64,000 bases of DNA from CAMUQR01 sp963539845 (lineage in GTDB: Bacteria; Patescibacteriota; Saccharimonadia; Saccharimonadales; Saccharimonadaceae): NCBI GenBank assembly GCA_963539845.1, contig CAUTML010000002.1, positions 62,001 through 126,000 of the forward strand, given 5' to 3'. The notes under the pieces are model-generated. The model saw only the letters and a list, made by a program, of their open reading frames with translations, was not told the DNA's origin and made no database searches. Below, piece after piece: positions 54,659 through 62,483 of the stretch; positions within the stretch are counted from its first letter, which is position 1, and each line of letters begins with the position of its first letter. Both the position numbers and the translations under genes were made by a program.

Positions 54659-56292
54659 TGGCTAAAAAAATTTTTTACGGACAAGACGCCCGCGAGCGAG
54701 TTTTAACTGGCGCTGAACAACTTTATGAAGCTGTCAAAGTGACTTTTGGGCCAAAAGGTGGCAATGCCGTTATCGCTAAAGAATATGGCGGACCGATTAT
54801 TACGCATGATGGCGTAACCGTCGCTGAAAATATCGTATTGCGCGATGACAAAGAAGAGTTTTTGGGTCAAAAAGTCGGCGCCGAGCTGATTAAACAAGCG
54901 GCCTCTAAACTCAACAAAAAAGCTGGTGATGGCACGACTACCGTCACAGTGCTAACTTATCACATTCTTAAAGAAGCTAATAAACTAATCGTCGCTGGCT
55001 ATAATCCTCAAGAATTACGGGTCGGCATTGAACAAGCTGGCGCTGAAATTGTCGCCAAACTAGCTAAACAAGCCGAATCAATCGAAGGCAACAATGCCAA
55101 AGTCGCTGAAGTAGCCACTATTAGCGCTGGTAGCCAAGAAATCGGTGATCTGATCGCTGAAGTTATCGCCAAAATCGGCAAAGACGGCGTGGTGACCGTT
55201 GAGCCAGGGCAAAGTCTGGCTATGGAGAGCGAAGTCGTCGAAGGTTACTCGCTCGACAAGGGTTTTGCTAGTCCGTTCTTCGTGACCGACCCAGCTCGCC
55301 AAGAGGCGGTTTATGCCAAACCAGACATTTTAATCACTGATCAAAAAATTTCGTCAGTCCAAGAATTTGTGCCATTTCTGGAAAAACTAGCTCAAGCTGG
55401 CAAAAAAGACCTGGTAATCATTGCTGACGAGGTCGACGGCGAAGCCTTGAGCGTGCTGGTACTTAACAAACTTAAAGGAGTCTTCAACACCGTGGTAATA
55501 AAAGCTCCAGCCTTTGGTGATAAACGCAAGGCGATTATGGAAGATCTGGCAATTTTGACCGGGGCAACGGTGGTATCTAAAGACCATGGTCTGACTTTTG
55601 AAAACGTCGGTTTGGAGGTGCTGGGCTCAGCGCGCAAAGTAATTGTCACTAAAGACGATTCCACCATTATCGAAGGAGCTGGCAGTAGTCAAGCCGTCAA
55701 AAACCGCATTAAACAACTAGCGACTTGGGCTAATAACGCCAGTCAAACTTACGAAAAAGACCAGTTCAAAGCTCGCCAAGCTAGCCTCGAGGGCAAAGTC
55801 GCCGTTATCAAAGTCGGTGGGGCGACCGAAACTGAAATTGACGAGAAAAAATATCGTGTCGATGACGCTGTGGCTGCTACCAAGGCAGCGCTGGCCGAAG
55901 GTATCGTCGCTGGCGGTGGCGTAACCTTAATCAACTTGGCGTCTCAACTCAAAATCAGTGGTTCCGACGCCGAAAAAGCCGGCCGTCAAATCTTACAAAC
56001 CGCGTTGAAACAACCTTTTGTTCAGATCATGAAAAACGCCGGTCTTAACGCTGAAGCTCTGTTGGCTAAAGTTGAAGAAGCCAAGGCTGGGCAGGGGATT
56101 AACGTCATGCAACCCGAAGCTGGCCTAGTTGACCTCAAGCAAGCTGGGGTGGTTGATCCAGTGCGCGTCACCAAAGAAGCGATTCTCAATTCGGTATCGA
56201 TCGCTGGTACTGCTATCACCATGGGGGCTCTAGTTGTTGAACTGCCCGAAGAAAAACCAGCGCCGGATATGTCTGGCATGGGTATGATGTAG
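54658..56292 (+). CDS. groEL: Chaperonin GroEL
   Basis: The 544-residue subunit of the ATP-driven folding chamber, full length. The ATP site GDGTTTVTVLTY (about residue 87) and catalytic Asp region, the apical domain (EGYSLDKGFASPFFVT, AFGDKRKAIMEDLAILTG) and the equatorial C-terminal segment (EGIVAGGGVTLINLA) are all present. The tail ends MSGMGMM, the Gly-Met-type end. It is coupled to groES and is under CIRCE control. Confidence 0.97.
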   Translation: MAKKIFYGQDARERVLTGAEQLYEAVKVTFGPKGGNAVIAKEYGGPIITHDGVTVAENIVLRDDKEEFLGQKVGAELIKQAASKLNKKAGDGTTTVTVLTYHILKEANKLIVAGYNPQELRVGIEQAGAEIVAKLAKQAESIEGNNAKVAEVATISAGSQEIGDLIAEVIAKIGKDGVVTVEPGQSLAMESEVVEGYSLDKGFASPFFVTDPARQEAVYAKPDILITDQKISSVQEFVPFLEKLAQAGKKDLVIIADEVDGEALSVLVLNKLKGVFNTVVIKAPAFGDKRKAIMEDLAILTGATVVSKDHGLTFENVGLEVLGSARKVIVTKDDSTIIEGAGSSQAVKNRIKQLATWANNASQTYEKDQFKARQASLEGKVAVIKVGGATETEIDEKKYRVDDAVAATKAALAEGIVAGGGVTLINLASQLKISGSDAEKAGRQILQTALKQPFVQIMKNAGLNAEALLAKVEEAKAGQGINVMQPEAGLVDLKQAGVVDPVRVTKEAILNSVSIAGTAITMGALVVELPEEKPAPDMSGMGMM

Positions 56293-56319
56293 GTTAATTA
56301 TTTTTACTGCGTTAAAAAT

Positions 56320-56347
56320 CACTCGTCCGACCAGGGCGGGTGATTTT
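56320..56347 (+). terminator. groEL terminator
   Basis: AAATCAC and GTGATTT form the base of a hairpin extended by G-C pairs, followed by TATTTAAAT. It lies about 30 bases past groEL. Confidence 0.7.
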
Positions 56348-56380
56348 ATTTAAATAAAATACCAAAAGCTAAATCATTTT

Positions 56381-56410
56381 AAAACAGAAGGTGGGTGGAC
56401 CTTCTGTTTT
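56381..56410. terminator. Terminator between groEL and the acidic protein gene
   Basis: A perfect 12-bp stem, AAAACAGAAGGT with ACCTTCTGTTTT, has a GGGTGG loop. T residues on both sides suggest it serves both convergent genes. Confidence 0.85.
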
Positions 56411-56429
56411 AGTTAAAATTAACTGTGGG

Positions 56430-57248
56430 TTAGGCTTTGTGTTTGAAGTAATCAGCTTCTTTAATCACATCAAGCAAAGCCTGAGCACGGCGGGCTTCGT
56501 CTCGAATTTGGCGAGCCGCTTCGTAAGCTTTTGGTAATAACGATTCATCATCAGTTTCACGAATTAGTAGCAATAAAATGTAAAATGATTCTTCGTCATT
56601 TAATTCGACTTTGTCGACGATTGGGCGCAGATCGCTTAAGGCTTTTTTGCGTAATTCATCCAAATCGCTAACTGGGGCTGGCGCAGACAGTGGCTCGCTT
56701 GAGGCGTCTGAGGCCGTAGTTTCAGTCGGCAAATCAGCCTCCGCGTCAGTTGTTTCTGCTGAATCAGTGGTTTCTATTGGCTGATCTTGATTGGAAGCTA
56801 ATTCCGCCATATTGTTAGAAATTTGTTGGCTCATAGTCGCTAATTGTTGGTCTAGAGATGGCTCAGTAGGTTGACTGTCGGTGTTTATCTCAGGTGAAGC
56901 AATTGGCTGAGAATCAGTCAATGGCGGCGTCTCAACATCAGCTTCTTGATCAATTCGTTCAAAAGCAGGCGCCAAATCTGTCACCGGCTCAGTCACGTCG
57001 GTAGTTTCTGTAGCTTCAGCGGTTTCTGCTGGTTCTGCTGGTTGCGAATTCTCCAATACAGTGGCATTTTCTAAATCAGCCATTAAATTATCGTTATTGG
57101 TATTAACTTGATTGTCGATATCAGCCAATACTCGCGCCAATTCCTGATCGTCTTGGTTAGCTGATTCCTCAGCCACTGGCTGAGCCGCCGGCATAGCGAC
57201 CGCCGGATCATCTTGCGCTGATTTTTTATTAGAATTTTGAAAAATCAT
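56430..57248 (-). CDS. Acidic, mostly disordered protein with a small C-terminal helical domain (272 aa)
   Basis: Residues about 15-195 are low-complexity Glu/Thr/Ala/Gln/Pro sequence, probably disordered. The last 75 residues form a structured, helical domain (DLRPIVDKVELNDEESFYIL, then LLLIRETDDESLLPKAYEAARQIRDEA in two pieces). No family recognised. GGGTGG lies just before the ATG, and a TATAAT-like element lies about 30 bases upstream. Convergent with groEL. Confidence 0.65.
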   Translation of the reverse strand: MIFQNSNKKSAQDDPAVAMPAAQPVAEESANQDDQELARVLADIDNQVNTNNDNLMADLENATVLENSQPAEPAETAEATETTDVTEPVTDLAPAFERIDQEADVETPPLTDSQPIASPEINTDSQPTEPSLDQQLATMSQQISNNMAELASNQDQPIETTDSAETTDAEADLPTETTASDASSEPLSAPAPVSDLDELRKKALSDLRPIVDKVELNDEESFYILLLLIRETDDESLLPKAYEAARQIRDEARRAQALLDVIKEADYFKHKA

Positions 57249-57326
57249 TGTCCACCCTTTGAGTTTTAATTTATTATACTATACTGTATTATATTAACAT
57301 AATCATTATCAAAATTAAAGAAGAAT

Positions 57327-58103
57327 ATGCTCGATCAACTTAATTATTTAAATCAATTTCATATCAATAGCGCTTGGCAACAGTTTGAAGCGGTTTTGCA
57401 AGCTGGTTTTTTAGCGGGAACGCCAGATTTTAGCGGTCTGGAAGTTACGTTTGGCAGTCCAAAGCTGAGTTTAGGCTTAGAAATCGCTCTAACATGGCTC
57501 GACAATCCGCAATTTCAGTGGCAAGCTCAGACTGAACGAACGGTAACTATTGATGGCGAATCGTTTAATCTGCCAGAAGTGACGGCCGATTTGGCTGACT
57601 GGCGCGATTTGTTATTATGTCTAAAATTAGCCGGAATTGATATCTGGACAGCCCTGCAACAAGCTCAAGAAGCGACTCAGTCATTAGCGCCGACCGTAGC
57701 CACCTCCGATAATCCAGCTAAGCAACTAGCTTTGCGATTAGCTGGCAAAATTGGGTTGATTATCAACGCCGAGCAATTGCAACCAGTTGGCGATTGGTGG
57801 CGTCAGTGTCTCGAGCAACGAGCCGGCAATTTATGTTTTAGCCAATCAATTGACCAGCTTAATGATCGTGGTTGGCAGTCACACCCGATTGAAAAGCCTT
57901 TTGCGGTTATTGATCTACCTAATCATCAGGATCAAGCCAAATTTGATCGTAAAAATCGTCAATTATCCGGCAAAATGCCAGCTTCGTATCAGCTCAAACC
58001 GGTCAGCAATCAGCCAGTTGAGCAATTGTTAGAATTGTTACTGATGGCCGAAGCGACCAGTTTTTATCTGGCGGTGCTTAATAAACAATCACTCAACCGC
58101 TAA
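57327..58103 (+). CDS. Soluble protein of unknown function (258 aa)
   Basis: No membrane segment or signal peptide. The sequence is Gln/Leu/Trp-rich (LEIALTWLDNPQFQWQ, DIWTALQQAQEA, VGDWWRQCLEQRAGN) and mainly helical. No motif or family recognised. AAAGAAGAAT precedes the ATG, giving at best a weak ribosome binding site. It is divergent from the acidic protein gene and lies upstream of tRNA-Ser(TGA). Confidence 0.55.
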   Translation: MLDQLNYLNQFHINSAWQQFEAVLQAGFLAGTPDFSGLEVTFGSPKLSLGLEIALTWLDNPQFQWQAQTERTVTIDGESFNLPEVTADLADWRDLLLCLKLAGIDIWTALQQAQEATQSLAPTVATSDNPAKQLALRLAGKIGLIINAEQLQPVGDWWRQCLEQRAGNLCFSQSIDQLNDRGWQSHPIEKPFAVIDLPNHQDQAKFDRKNRQLSGKMPASYQLKPVSNQPVEQLLELLLMAEATSFYLAVLNKQSLNR

Positions 58104-58162
58104 AGCGCCTTGTTTTTGGGAGTGTTTTTTGCTACAATAAGTGAGATTTTAAATAAATCCAT

Positions 58163-58250
58163 GGAGAGGTGGCCGAGTGGTTGAAGGCACCGGTCTTGAA
58201 AACCGGCATGCGGAAACGTATCGTGGGTTCGAATCCCACCCTCTCCGCCA
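58163..58250 (+). tRNA. tRNA-Ser (anticodon TGA)
   Basis: An 88-base class II tRNA with encoded CCA. Acceptor GGAGAGG, anticodon stem CCGGT/ACCGG around CTTGAAA (anticodon TGA), a long variable arm, and T arm GTGGG-TTCGAAT-CCCAC. It is a close relative of the tRNA-Ser at 43211 and shares the same trailer. Confidence 0.96.
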
Positions 58251-58293
58251 GGAGAAGGCTCCGACTGATCGTAAGATTAGTCGGGGTTTTCTT
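58251..58293 (+). terminator. tRNA-Ser(TGA) trailer and terminator
   Basis: CCGACTGATC and GATTAGTCGG form a 10-bp stem with one G-T pair, a GTAA loop and a T-rich tail. It matches the trailer at 43301 over 43 bases with two differences. Confidence 0.85.
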
Positions 58294-58320
58294 GTAAAAG
58301 AAAGGTGGGATGGAATTATC

Positions 58321-58938
58321 TTAAGCGTGTATCAGCGCCAAACAAGCCACTCGCTTAGCGCCAGCTTGTTTTAAAACCTGCCGAGCTTGATTGAGAGTTG
58401 AGCCAGTGGTGGTGATATCATCGATTACTATGTATTTTAACGCTGGATCAACCGGTCGCAAACATTTCAGATTAGCCTCAACATTAGCTTGACGCTTACT
58501 AGCATCCAGGTCTTTTTGAGCGACCGATGACTGATTGACCAGCAGATGTTGGCTCGCAAAACCCATTTTAGCCAGCTCATCAGCAATCAGCTCAATATGA
58601 CTAAACCCTCGCTGAGCGCGACTTTTACGCATTGTCGGAGCCGGCACAATAACCAAAGATTGATCCTTTGGCAGATGATGAGCGATGATTTGGGCAAATA
58701 CCCGCCCGTAGGCCCGCCGGGAGTGCAGTTTGTAATCATAAATCATTTCTTTTAACACAGATTGGCGGTTATCAATAAAAAATATCTGACCATCAGCTTG
58801 AAATTGTTGAAAATTAAAACGACCTGGTTTTTGTTGTTGCAAAATGTAATTTTTACAACAATCGCATAAAATTGGACCAGTTTTTTGGCATAAATAACAG
58901 TGGTGGGGAGCGATAAAAGCTAGGATGTCGTCAAACAT
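58321..58938 (-). CDS. comF: ComF-family phosphoribosyltransferase-like protein
   Basis: ComF proteins aid the import or processing of DNA during natural transformation. The 205-residue protein has the N-terminal four-Cys zinc site (HHCYLCQ and CDCCKNYI) and the ComF centre (YDYKLHSRRAYGRVFAQII). The C-terminal PRPP-binding loop is VIDDITTTGSTLNQA, at about residues 168-182. An extended -10 lies 12 bases before the ATG. DNA uptake would suit an organism that lacks nucleotide synthesis and carries pilus genes. Confidence 0.92.
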   Translation of the reverse strand: MFDDILAFIAPHHCYLCQKTGPILCDCCKNYILQQQKPGRFNFQQFQADGQIFFIDNRQSVLKEMIYDYKLHSRRAYGRVFAQIIAHHLPKDQSLVIVPAPTMRKSRAQRGFSHIELIADELAKMGFASQHLLVNQSSVAQKDLDASKRQANVEANLKCLRPVDPALKYIVIDDITTTGSTLNQARQVLKQAGAKRVACLALIHA

Positions 58939-58992
58939 TGTAATTTTTACATTTTAAGCATAACTTTTATTGATTATATCACAAAAAAGATG

Positions 58993-58998
58993 TATAAT
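58993..58998 (+). promoter_or_regulatory. -10 element of hsp20
   Basis: TATAAT, with the GGAGG ribosome binding site about 25 bases further on. No complete CIRCE is present. Confidence 0.55.
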
Positions 58999-59036
58999 AT
59001 AGCTAATATTTAAAAATATAACGGAGGTTATAGGAA

Positions 59037-59519
59037 ATGCAAAAAAACGATGATTTATTGCTGGACGAAGAACTAGCGGCCGCCTTTTTGGGAGAAGAAT
59101 TAGAAACGCCAGCCGAATCACCATTAGAAACACCAGCTGCGCCAGCTGATTTACCCGAAACAGGAGAGGAATGGGAATCTGACGAAGAAGATTTTCCTGG
59201 TCAATTAGCGATTGACATGTATGAAACTAATGAGAAATTGATCATCAAGGCCCGCACGGCTGGTGTTGACAAAAAAGATCTCGATGTTAGCATCTCAGAC
59301 AATCTATTGACGATTAGTGGGACACTATCAAGTGGTAGCGATGCTGAGATTATTAAATTTCACTTCCAAGAATGTTACTGGGGCGATTTTACTCGCACCG
59401 TTGTTTTGCCAGTGCCAGTTCATGAAGATAAGGTTGAGGCTGTATTAAAAGAAGGCGTGCTGACCATCTCATTTGCCAAAATCGAGCAAAAGAAAACCAC
59501 TCGCGTGGCAATTATGTAA
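59037..59519 (+). CDS. Small heat shock protein (Hsp20/alpha-crystallin)
   Basis: An ATP-independent holdase chaperone. About 55 acidic N-terminal residues are followed by the alpha-crystallin domain (about 57-150). That domain includes AIDMYETNEKLIIKARTAGV, KKDLDVSISDNLLTISGT and the end KVEAVLKEGVLTISFAK, a close match to the family's A-x-x-x-n-GVL motif. The C-terminal tail is short and ends RVAIM; the I-x-I anchor is only loosely present. GGAGG lies ten bases before the ATG. It is a single gene with its own terminator. Confidence 0.93.
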   Translation: MQKNDDLLLDEELAAAFLGEELETPAESPLETPAAPADLPETGEEWESDEEDFPGQLAIDMYETNEKLIIKARTAGVDKKDLDVSISDNLLTISGTLSSGSDAEIIKFHFQECYWGDFTRTVVLPVPVHEDKVEAVLKEGVLTISFAKIEQKKTTRVAIM

Positions 59520-59534
59520 TCAACTAACTATTTT

Positions 59535-59563
59535 AAAACCTCTTGTCATCGACAAGGGGTTTT
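59535..59563 (+). terminator. hsp20 terminator
   Basis: A 13-bp stem (AAAACCTCTTGTC with GACAAGGGGTTTT, one G-T pair), a 3-base loop and TATTTT. Confidence 0.85.
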
Positions 59564-59602
59564 ATTTTGGCGGGGAAGTAAAAACTATATTTAGCACTCA
59601 AA

Positions 59603-59630
59603 AAAACCTCCACTTAATAGCGGAGGTTTT
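59603..59630 (-). terminator. Terminator of the pilin cluster
   Basis: AAAACCTCC and GGAGGTTTT form a 9-bp stem with a 10-base loop and a T-run in the minus direction, just past the stop at 59652. Confidence 0.8.
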
Positions 59631-59651
59631 TAAATTAGCGTAAATAAATTA

Positions 59652-60047
59652 TTAATTGCTTAAGAATGTGTTAGTTACAAAATTGACAATTGCATAAGCT
59701 AAGATTGACACAATTAGACCAACGATAGCGTAAAGAATGGTGTTTTTAGCGTTAGTGACTTTACCAGAATCGCCAGCTGAAGTAGTGTATTGAATACCGC
59801 CATAGATAATCATAATCACACTGACAACTCCGACGAAAAATAGTAAGAAGTTGATGACTTTAGTAAAAATACCGTTTGAGCCAAATAATTCTGAAGGTTG
59901 ATTACCACCTTCGCCAGCACAACTTACGCCACCTTTTAAGCCACCAGTACCTGGTTGGCAATCAGCGTAAACTGGTTGTAAAATCGCACCAGCCAAGCCA
60001 AGCATCATCAGCGCTGAAGCAACAAATAATTGTAGTTTTTTCTTCAT
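59652..60047 (-). CDS. VirB2/TrbC-like pilin, paralogue 6
   Basis: The 131-residue protein has a signal peptide (MKKKLQLFVASALMMLGLAGAILQPVYA), a short Gly/Cys-containing linker, and two membrane helices separated by a charged loop (FLLFFVGVVSVIMIIYGG, then DSGKVTNAKNTILYAIVGLIVSILAYAI). This is the VirB2/TrbC pilin plan of type IV secretion or conjugative pili. Its last 60 or so residues are almost identical to those of the next gene upstream (60127-60504), at DNA level as well. That marks recent duplication or gene conversion. Confidence 0.85.
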   Translation of the reverse strand: MKKKLQLFVASALMMLGLAGAILQPVYADCQPGTGGLKGGVSCAGEGGNQPSELFGSNGIFTKVINFLLFFVGVVSVIMIIYGGIQYTTSAGDSGKVTNAKNTILYAIVGLIVSILAYAIVNFVTNTFLSN

Positions 60048-60126
60048 TTAAATTCCTTTACTTTTTAAATTGTTTTAACCTGATTAAATCATACCATATA
60101 AAGCTACTAATGTAAAACTTATTATT

Positions 60127-60504
60127 TTAAAAATTTTTAACCACAAAATTAACAATCGCATAAGCTAAGATTGACACAATTAGACCAACAATAGCGTAAA
60201 GAATGGTGTTTTTAGCGTTGGTGACTTTGCCAGAATCACCGGCTGAAGTGGTGTATTGAATACCACCATAGATAATCATAATCACACTGACAACTCCGAC
60301 GAAAAATAGTAAGAAGTTAATAATTTTACTAACAATATCACCAAGACTAGTCTGATCATTACCACCAACTTGTTTTAAGCCTTCGGTTGCTTGCTGAGCA
60401 AAGCTACCACCTTTTGACGAAGGCGCGGGGCTAGCCATCGCTGGCATAGCTAAGCCACTAGCTAGTGCCACCATTGCTATTAAGCCTAATATTGTTTTTT
60501 TCAT
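60127..60504 (-). CDS. VirB2/TrbC-like pilin, paralogue 5
   Basis: The 125-residue product has a signal peptide (MKKTILGLIAMVALASGLAMPAMA), a Ser/Gln-rich linker and the same two-helix module as its downstream neighbour (KIINFLLFFVGVVSVIM, then NTILYAIVGLIVSILAYAIV). A strong AAAGGAA site precedes its ATG. Confidence 0.85.
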   Translation of the reverse strand: MKKTILGLIAMVALASGLAMPAMASPAPSSKGGSFAQQATEGLKQVGGNDQTSLGDIVSKIINFLLFFVGVVSVIMIIYGGIQYTTSAGDSGKVTNAKNTILYAIVGLIVSILAYAIVNFVVKNF

Positions 60505-60519
60505 ATGGTTCCTTTCTTT

Positions 60520-60930
60520 TTAGATCATTTTAATTACAAAACTTACAATAGCGTTAGCCGCCACCACCACAATCAAGCCAACTACTGAATACAAAATGAT
60601 GTTTTTAGCGGTGGTGATTTTATTAGTATCGTTAGCCGATCGCACCAGCAAATATCCGGCATAAATAATCATAATTATTGCCAGAATACCTGCCACCCAA
60701 GTTAAAATGTTTAAACCTTTTTTAACCAGATCTTCCATTTTGACTGGATTTTGATTCTGACAAATTGCCGAATTGGGGCTGTGTCGACACGGATCTTGAA
60801 AAATTTTATCACCTTTATTACTACTGTCGGAGGTCGAACCGCTAGCCGAGACAGGCGTATTAAAATTCAAACCACCAAAGATCAGCATTCCGACCACTAT
60901 CAAGGCTGAAATTAAACGTTTTTTAAGCAT
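60520..60930 (-). CDS. VirB2/TrbC-like pilin, paralogue 4
   Basis: The 136-residue product has a signal peptide, two cysteines (DPCRHSPNSAICQ) and the two-helix module (LNILTWVAGILAIIMIIYAGY, then NIILYSVVGLIVVVAANAIV), diverged from paralogues 5 and 6. Its ATG overlaps the previous stop by one base (TAATG). Confidence 0.82.
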   Translation of the reverse strand: MLKKRLISALIVVGMLIFGGLNFNTPVSASGSTSDSSNKGDKIFQDPCRHSPNSAICQNQNPVKMEDLVKKGLNILTWVAGILAIIMIIYAGYLLVRSANDTNKITTAKNIILYSVVGLIVVVAANAIVSFVIKMI

Positions 60931-61211
60931 TAGAAGTTCCTCAATACAATATTTACAATCGCGAAAGACAGCAGAACTATTACCAGGCCAATCGATGAAT
61001 AAATAATAGCTTTTTTAGAATTAACTATTTTCGATGAATCGCCATTGGAAGTTATATATTGTATGCCGGCGATCACAATGGTAATTACCGCAATCGCACC
61101 CGCCCAAAAAAACACTCGATTCAACCCATTGGCAAAATCGCCAGTTTTGACCTGAAAAGGTGGGGGATCGATTTGTACCTGAGCTAGTTTAGTAAAAATT
61201 GTCTGTAGCAT
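60930..61211 (-). CDS. VirB2/TrbC-like pilin, paralogue 3 (short)
   Basis: Only 93 residues. There is no clear signal peptide: the sequence begins MLQTIFTKLAQVQIDPPPFQ, then carries the two-helix module (RVFFWAGAIAVITIVIAGIQY, KAIIYSSIGLVIVLLSFAIV). The missing leader may mean it is inserted differently, or that it is a minor subunit. It overlaps paralogue 4 by one base. Confidence 0.78.
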   Translation of the reverse strand: MLQTIFTKLAQVQIDPPPFQVKTGDFANGLNRVFFWAGAIAVITIVIAGIQYITSNGDSSKIVNSKKAIIYSSIGLVIVLLSFAIVNIVLRNF

Positions 61212-61220
61212 AGTTTTTCC

Positions 61221-61817
61221 TTATTTTTTAAAAAAATTAAACACGAAACTGACTATTGTCATTGAGATCATAGCAATCACCAAACCAATTATCGAGTTGA
61301 TGATTGTTTTTTTAGCAGAGATGATTTTATTAGGATCGGCTCGAGCCAACATATATTTAAAACCACCCCAAATGATAAAACCGGTAGCTATCAGTCCGAT
61401 ACAGCGCAGGAGCATGTCGGCGATGTTTAGCAGTAAAATTGAGGTAAATCGCTGTAAACCGTCCTCGGCGACGTTGCCTTGGGCGTCGAGCTGGTCTTCG
61501 GGCTTAATCACTTCACAATTAGCGTCAACCAGTCCGCGAAACCATTTTGGGATGCCCAGCGGTCCATATTCTTCGCATTTAACAGGGGTGGAGTTGGAGC
61601 CTTTGGCTTTATTATCTCTTTTATTCGAAGGATCGTGTTGTTTTTGTGGGTTGGCACTTTTGTTATCTTTTTCTATTTTATTCAAAGGATCGTGTTGTTT
61701 TTGGGGATTAGAACTCCTGTATTCTTGATCAGGAGCGGCTAAAACCGGTTGAGACGATAAAAATAACGCTAATCCAGTTAATAATCCTAAAAAGGCTAAT
61801 TTAACGGGTTTTTTCAT
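61221..61817 (-). CDS. VirB2/TrbC-like pilin, paralogue 2, with a repeat linker
   Basis: The 198-residue product has a signal peptide (MKKPVKLAFLGLLTGLALFLSSQPVLA). A charged linker follows with two copies of NPQKQHDPxNK, then a segment with two cysteines (PVKCEEYG and DANCEVI), and then the two-helix module (LLRCIGLIATGFIIWGGFKY, KTIINSIIGLVIAMISMTIV). Its start overlaps the preceding stop by four bases (ATGA type). Confidence 0.82.
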   Translation of the reverse strand: MKKPVKLAFLGLLTGLALFLSSQPVLAAPDQEYRSSNPQKQHDPLNKIEKDNKSANPQKQHDPSNKRDNKAKGSNSTPVKCEEYGPLGIPKWFRGLVDANCEVIKPEDQLDAQGNVAEDGLQRFTSILLLNIADMLLRCIGLIATGFIIWGGFKYMLARADPNKIISAKKTIINSIIGLVIAMISMTIVSFVFNFFKK

Positions 61818-62350
61818 CGGAAAACACCTCCAGGAATTAAGAATTCCAAAATTATAGTCATAAACATAAACAAAATAATACCGATTACCGTGTTTTTAAT
61901 CATTGTTTTGGCGGTTCTGACTTTTTCGTCGGAATCACCAGCTGTAGCATAAATCACACCAGCTACAATTATCATCACTACCGCTAATACCCCAATAATT
62001 CCATAAAAAATATAAATTGCCCGTTTTAATAGATAAATAATCTGGTTTTCTTCGCCTTCACTACACTGAATGATTGAAGTTTTAACGTCACCGCATTTTT
62101 TACCTTTTCCGGTGTTGTCTGAGGTGTTTGGGGCGGTGTTGTTTTCAGACCGTCGTTGTGTAGTAGTTGAATCTGACGGTTGTGAATTTGATTCTTTATT
62201 AGTAGCTCCGGGGACAATTGCATTATGTTCCGCTTCTCTTGGAGTAATAGCCAAAACTGACTGAGACGCCGAAATCAACACCACCCCTGACAAACCAACC
62301 ATCGTTAGGCCTAAAATGGTAATTTTTAACAGATTAAATTTATTTTTCAT
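61814..62350 (-). CDS. VirB2/TrbC-like pilin, paralogue 1, first gene of the cluster
   Basis: The 178-residue product has a signal peptide (LLKITILGLTMVGLSGVVLISASQSVLA), a Ser/Thr/Asn/Gln-rich linker, and two cysteines (GKKCGDVK, SIIQCSEG). The two-helix module follows (IYIFYGIIGVLAVVMIIVAGVIY, KTMIKNTVIGIILFMFMTII). An extended -10 (TGC-TAAAAT) lies about 45 bases upstream; no Shine-Dalgarno is clear. It is divergent from the VirB6/TrbL-like gene. Confidence 0.82.
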   Translation of the reverse strand: MKNKFNLLKITILGLTMVGLSGVVLISASQSVLAITPREAEHNAIVPGATNKESNSQPSDSTTTQRRSENNTAPNTSDNTGKGKKCGDVKTSIIQCSEGEENQIIYLLKRAIYIFYGIIGVLAVVMIIVAGVIYATAGDSDEKVRTAKTMIKNTVIGIILFMFMTIILEFLIPGGVFR

Positions 62351-62471
62351 ACTTGTTATAAATAATATAATAACTAAAACATTTTAGCAAGATATTGACC
62401 TATATAGTGGTTATGATTTTCATAATAGCATAAAAAGCTTTATACTAGTTGATTTTTTGGCTCATTTGTGT

Positions 62472-62477
62472 TATAAT
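62472..62477 (+). promoter_or_regulatory. Extended -10 of a leaderless promoter, VirB6/TrbL-like gene
   Basis: TGT-TATAAT ends six bases before the ATG at 62484; a second ATG follows directly. Confidence 0.5.
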
Positions 62478-62483
62478 CAAATA

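Noticed and set aside
59591..59599. TTAGCACTC, half of a CIRCE element.
   Set aside because: The second half is missing and the site lies between two terminators, not at a promoter.
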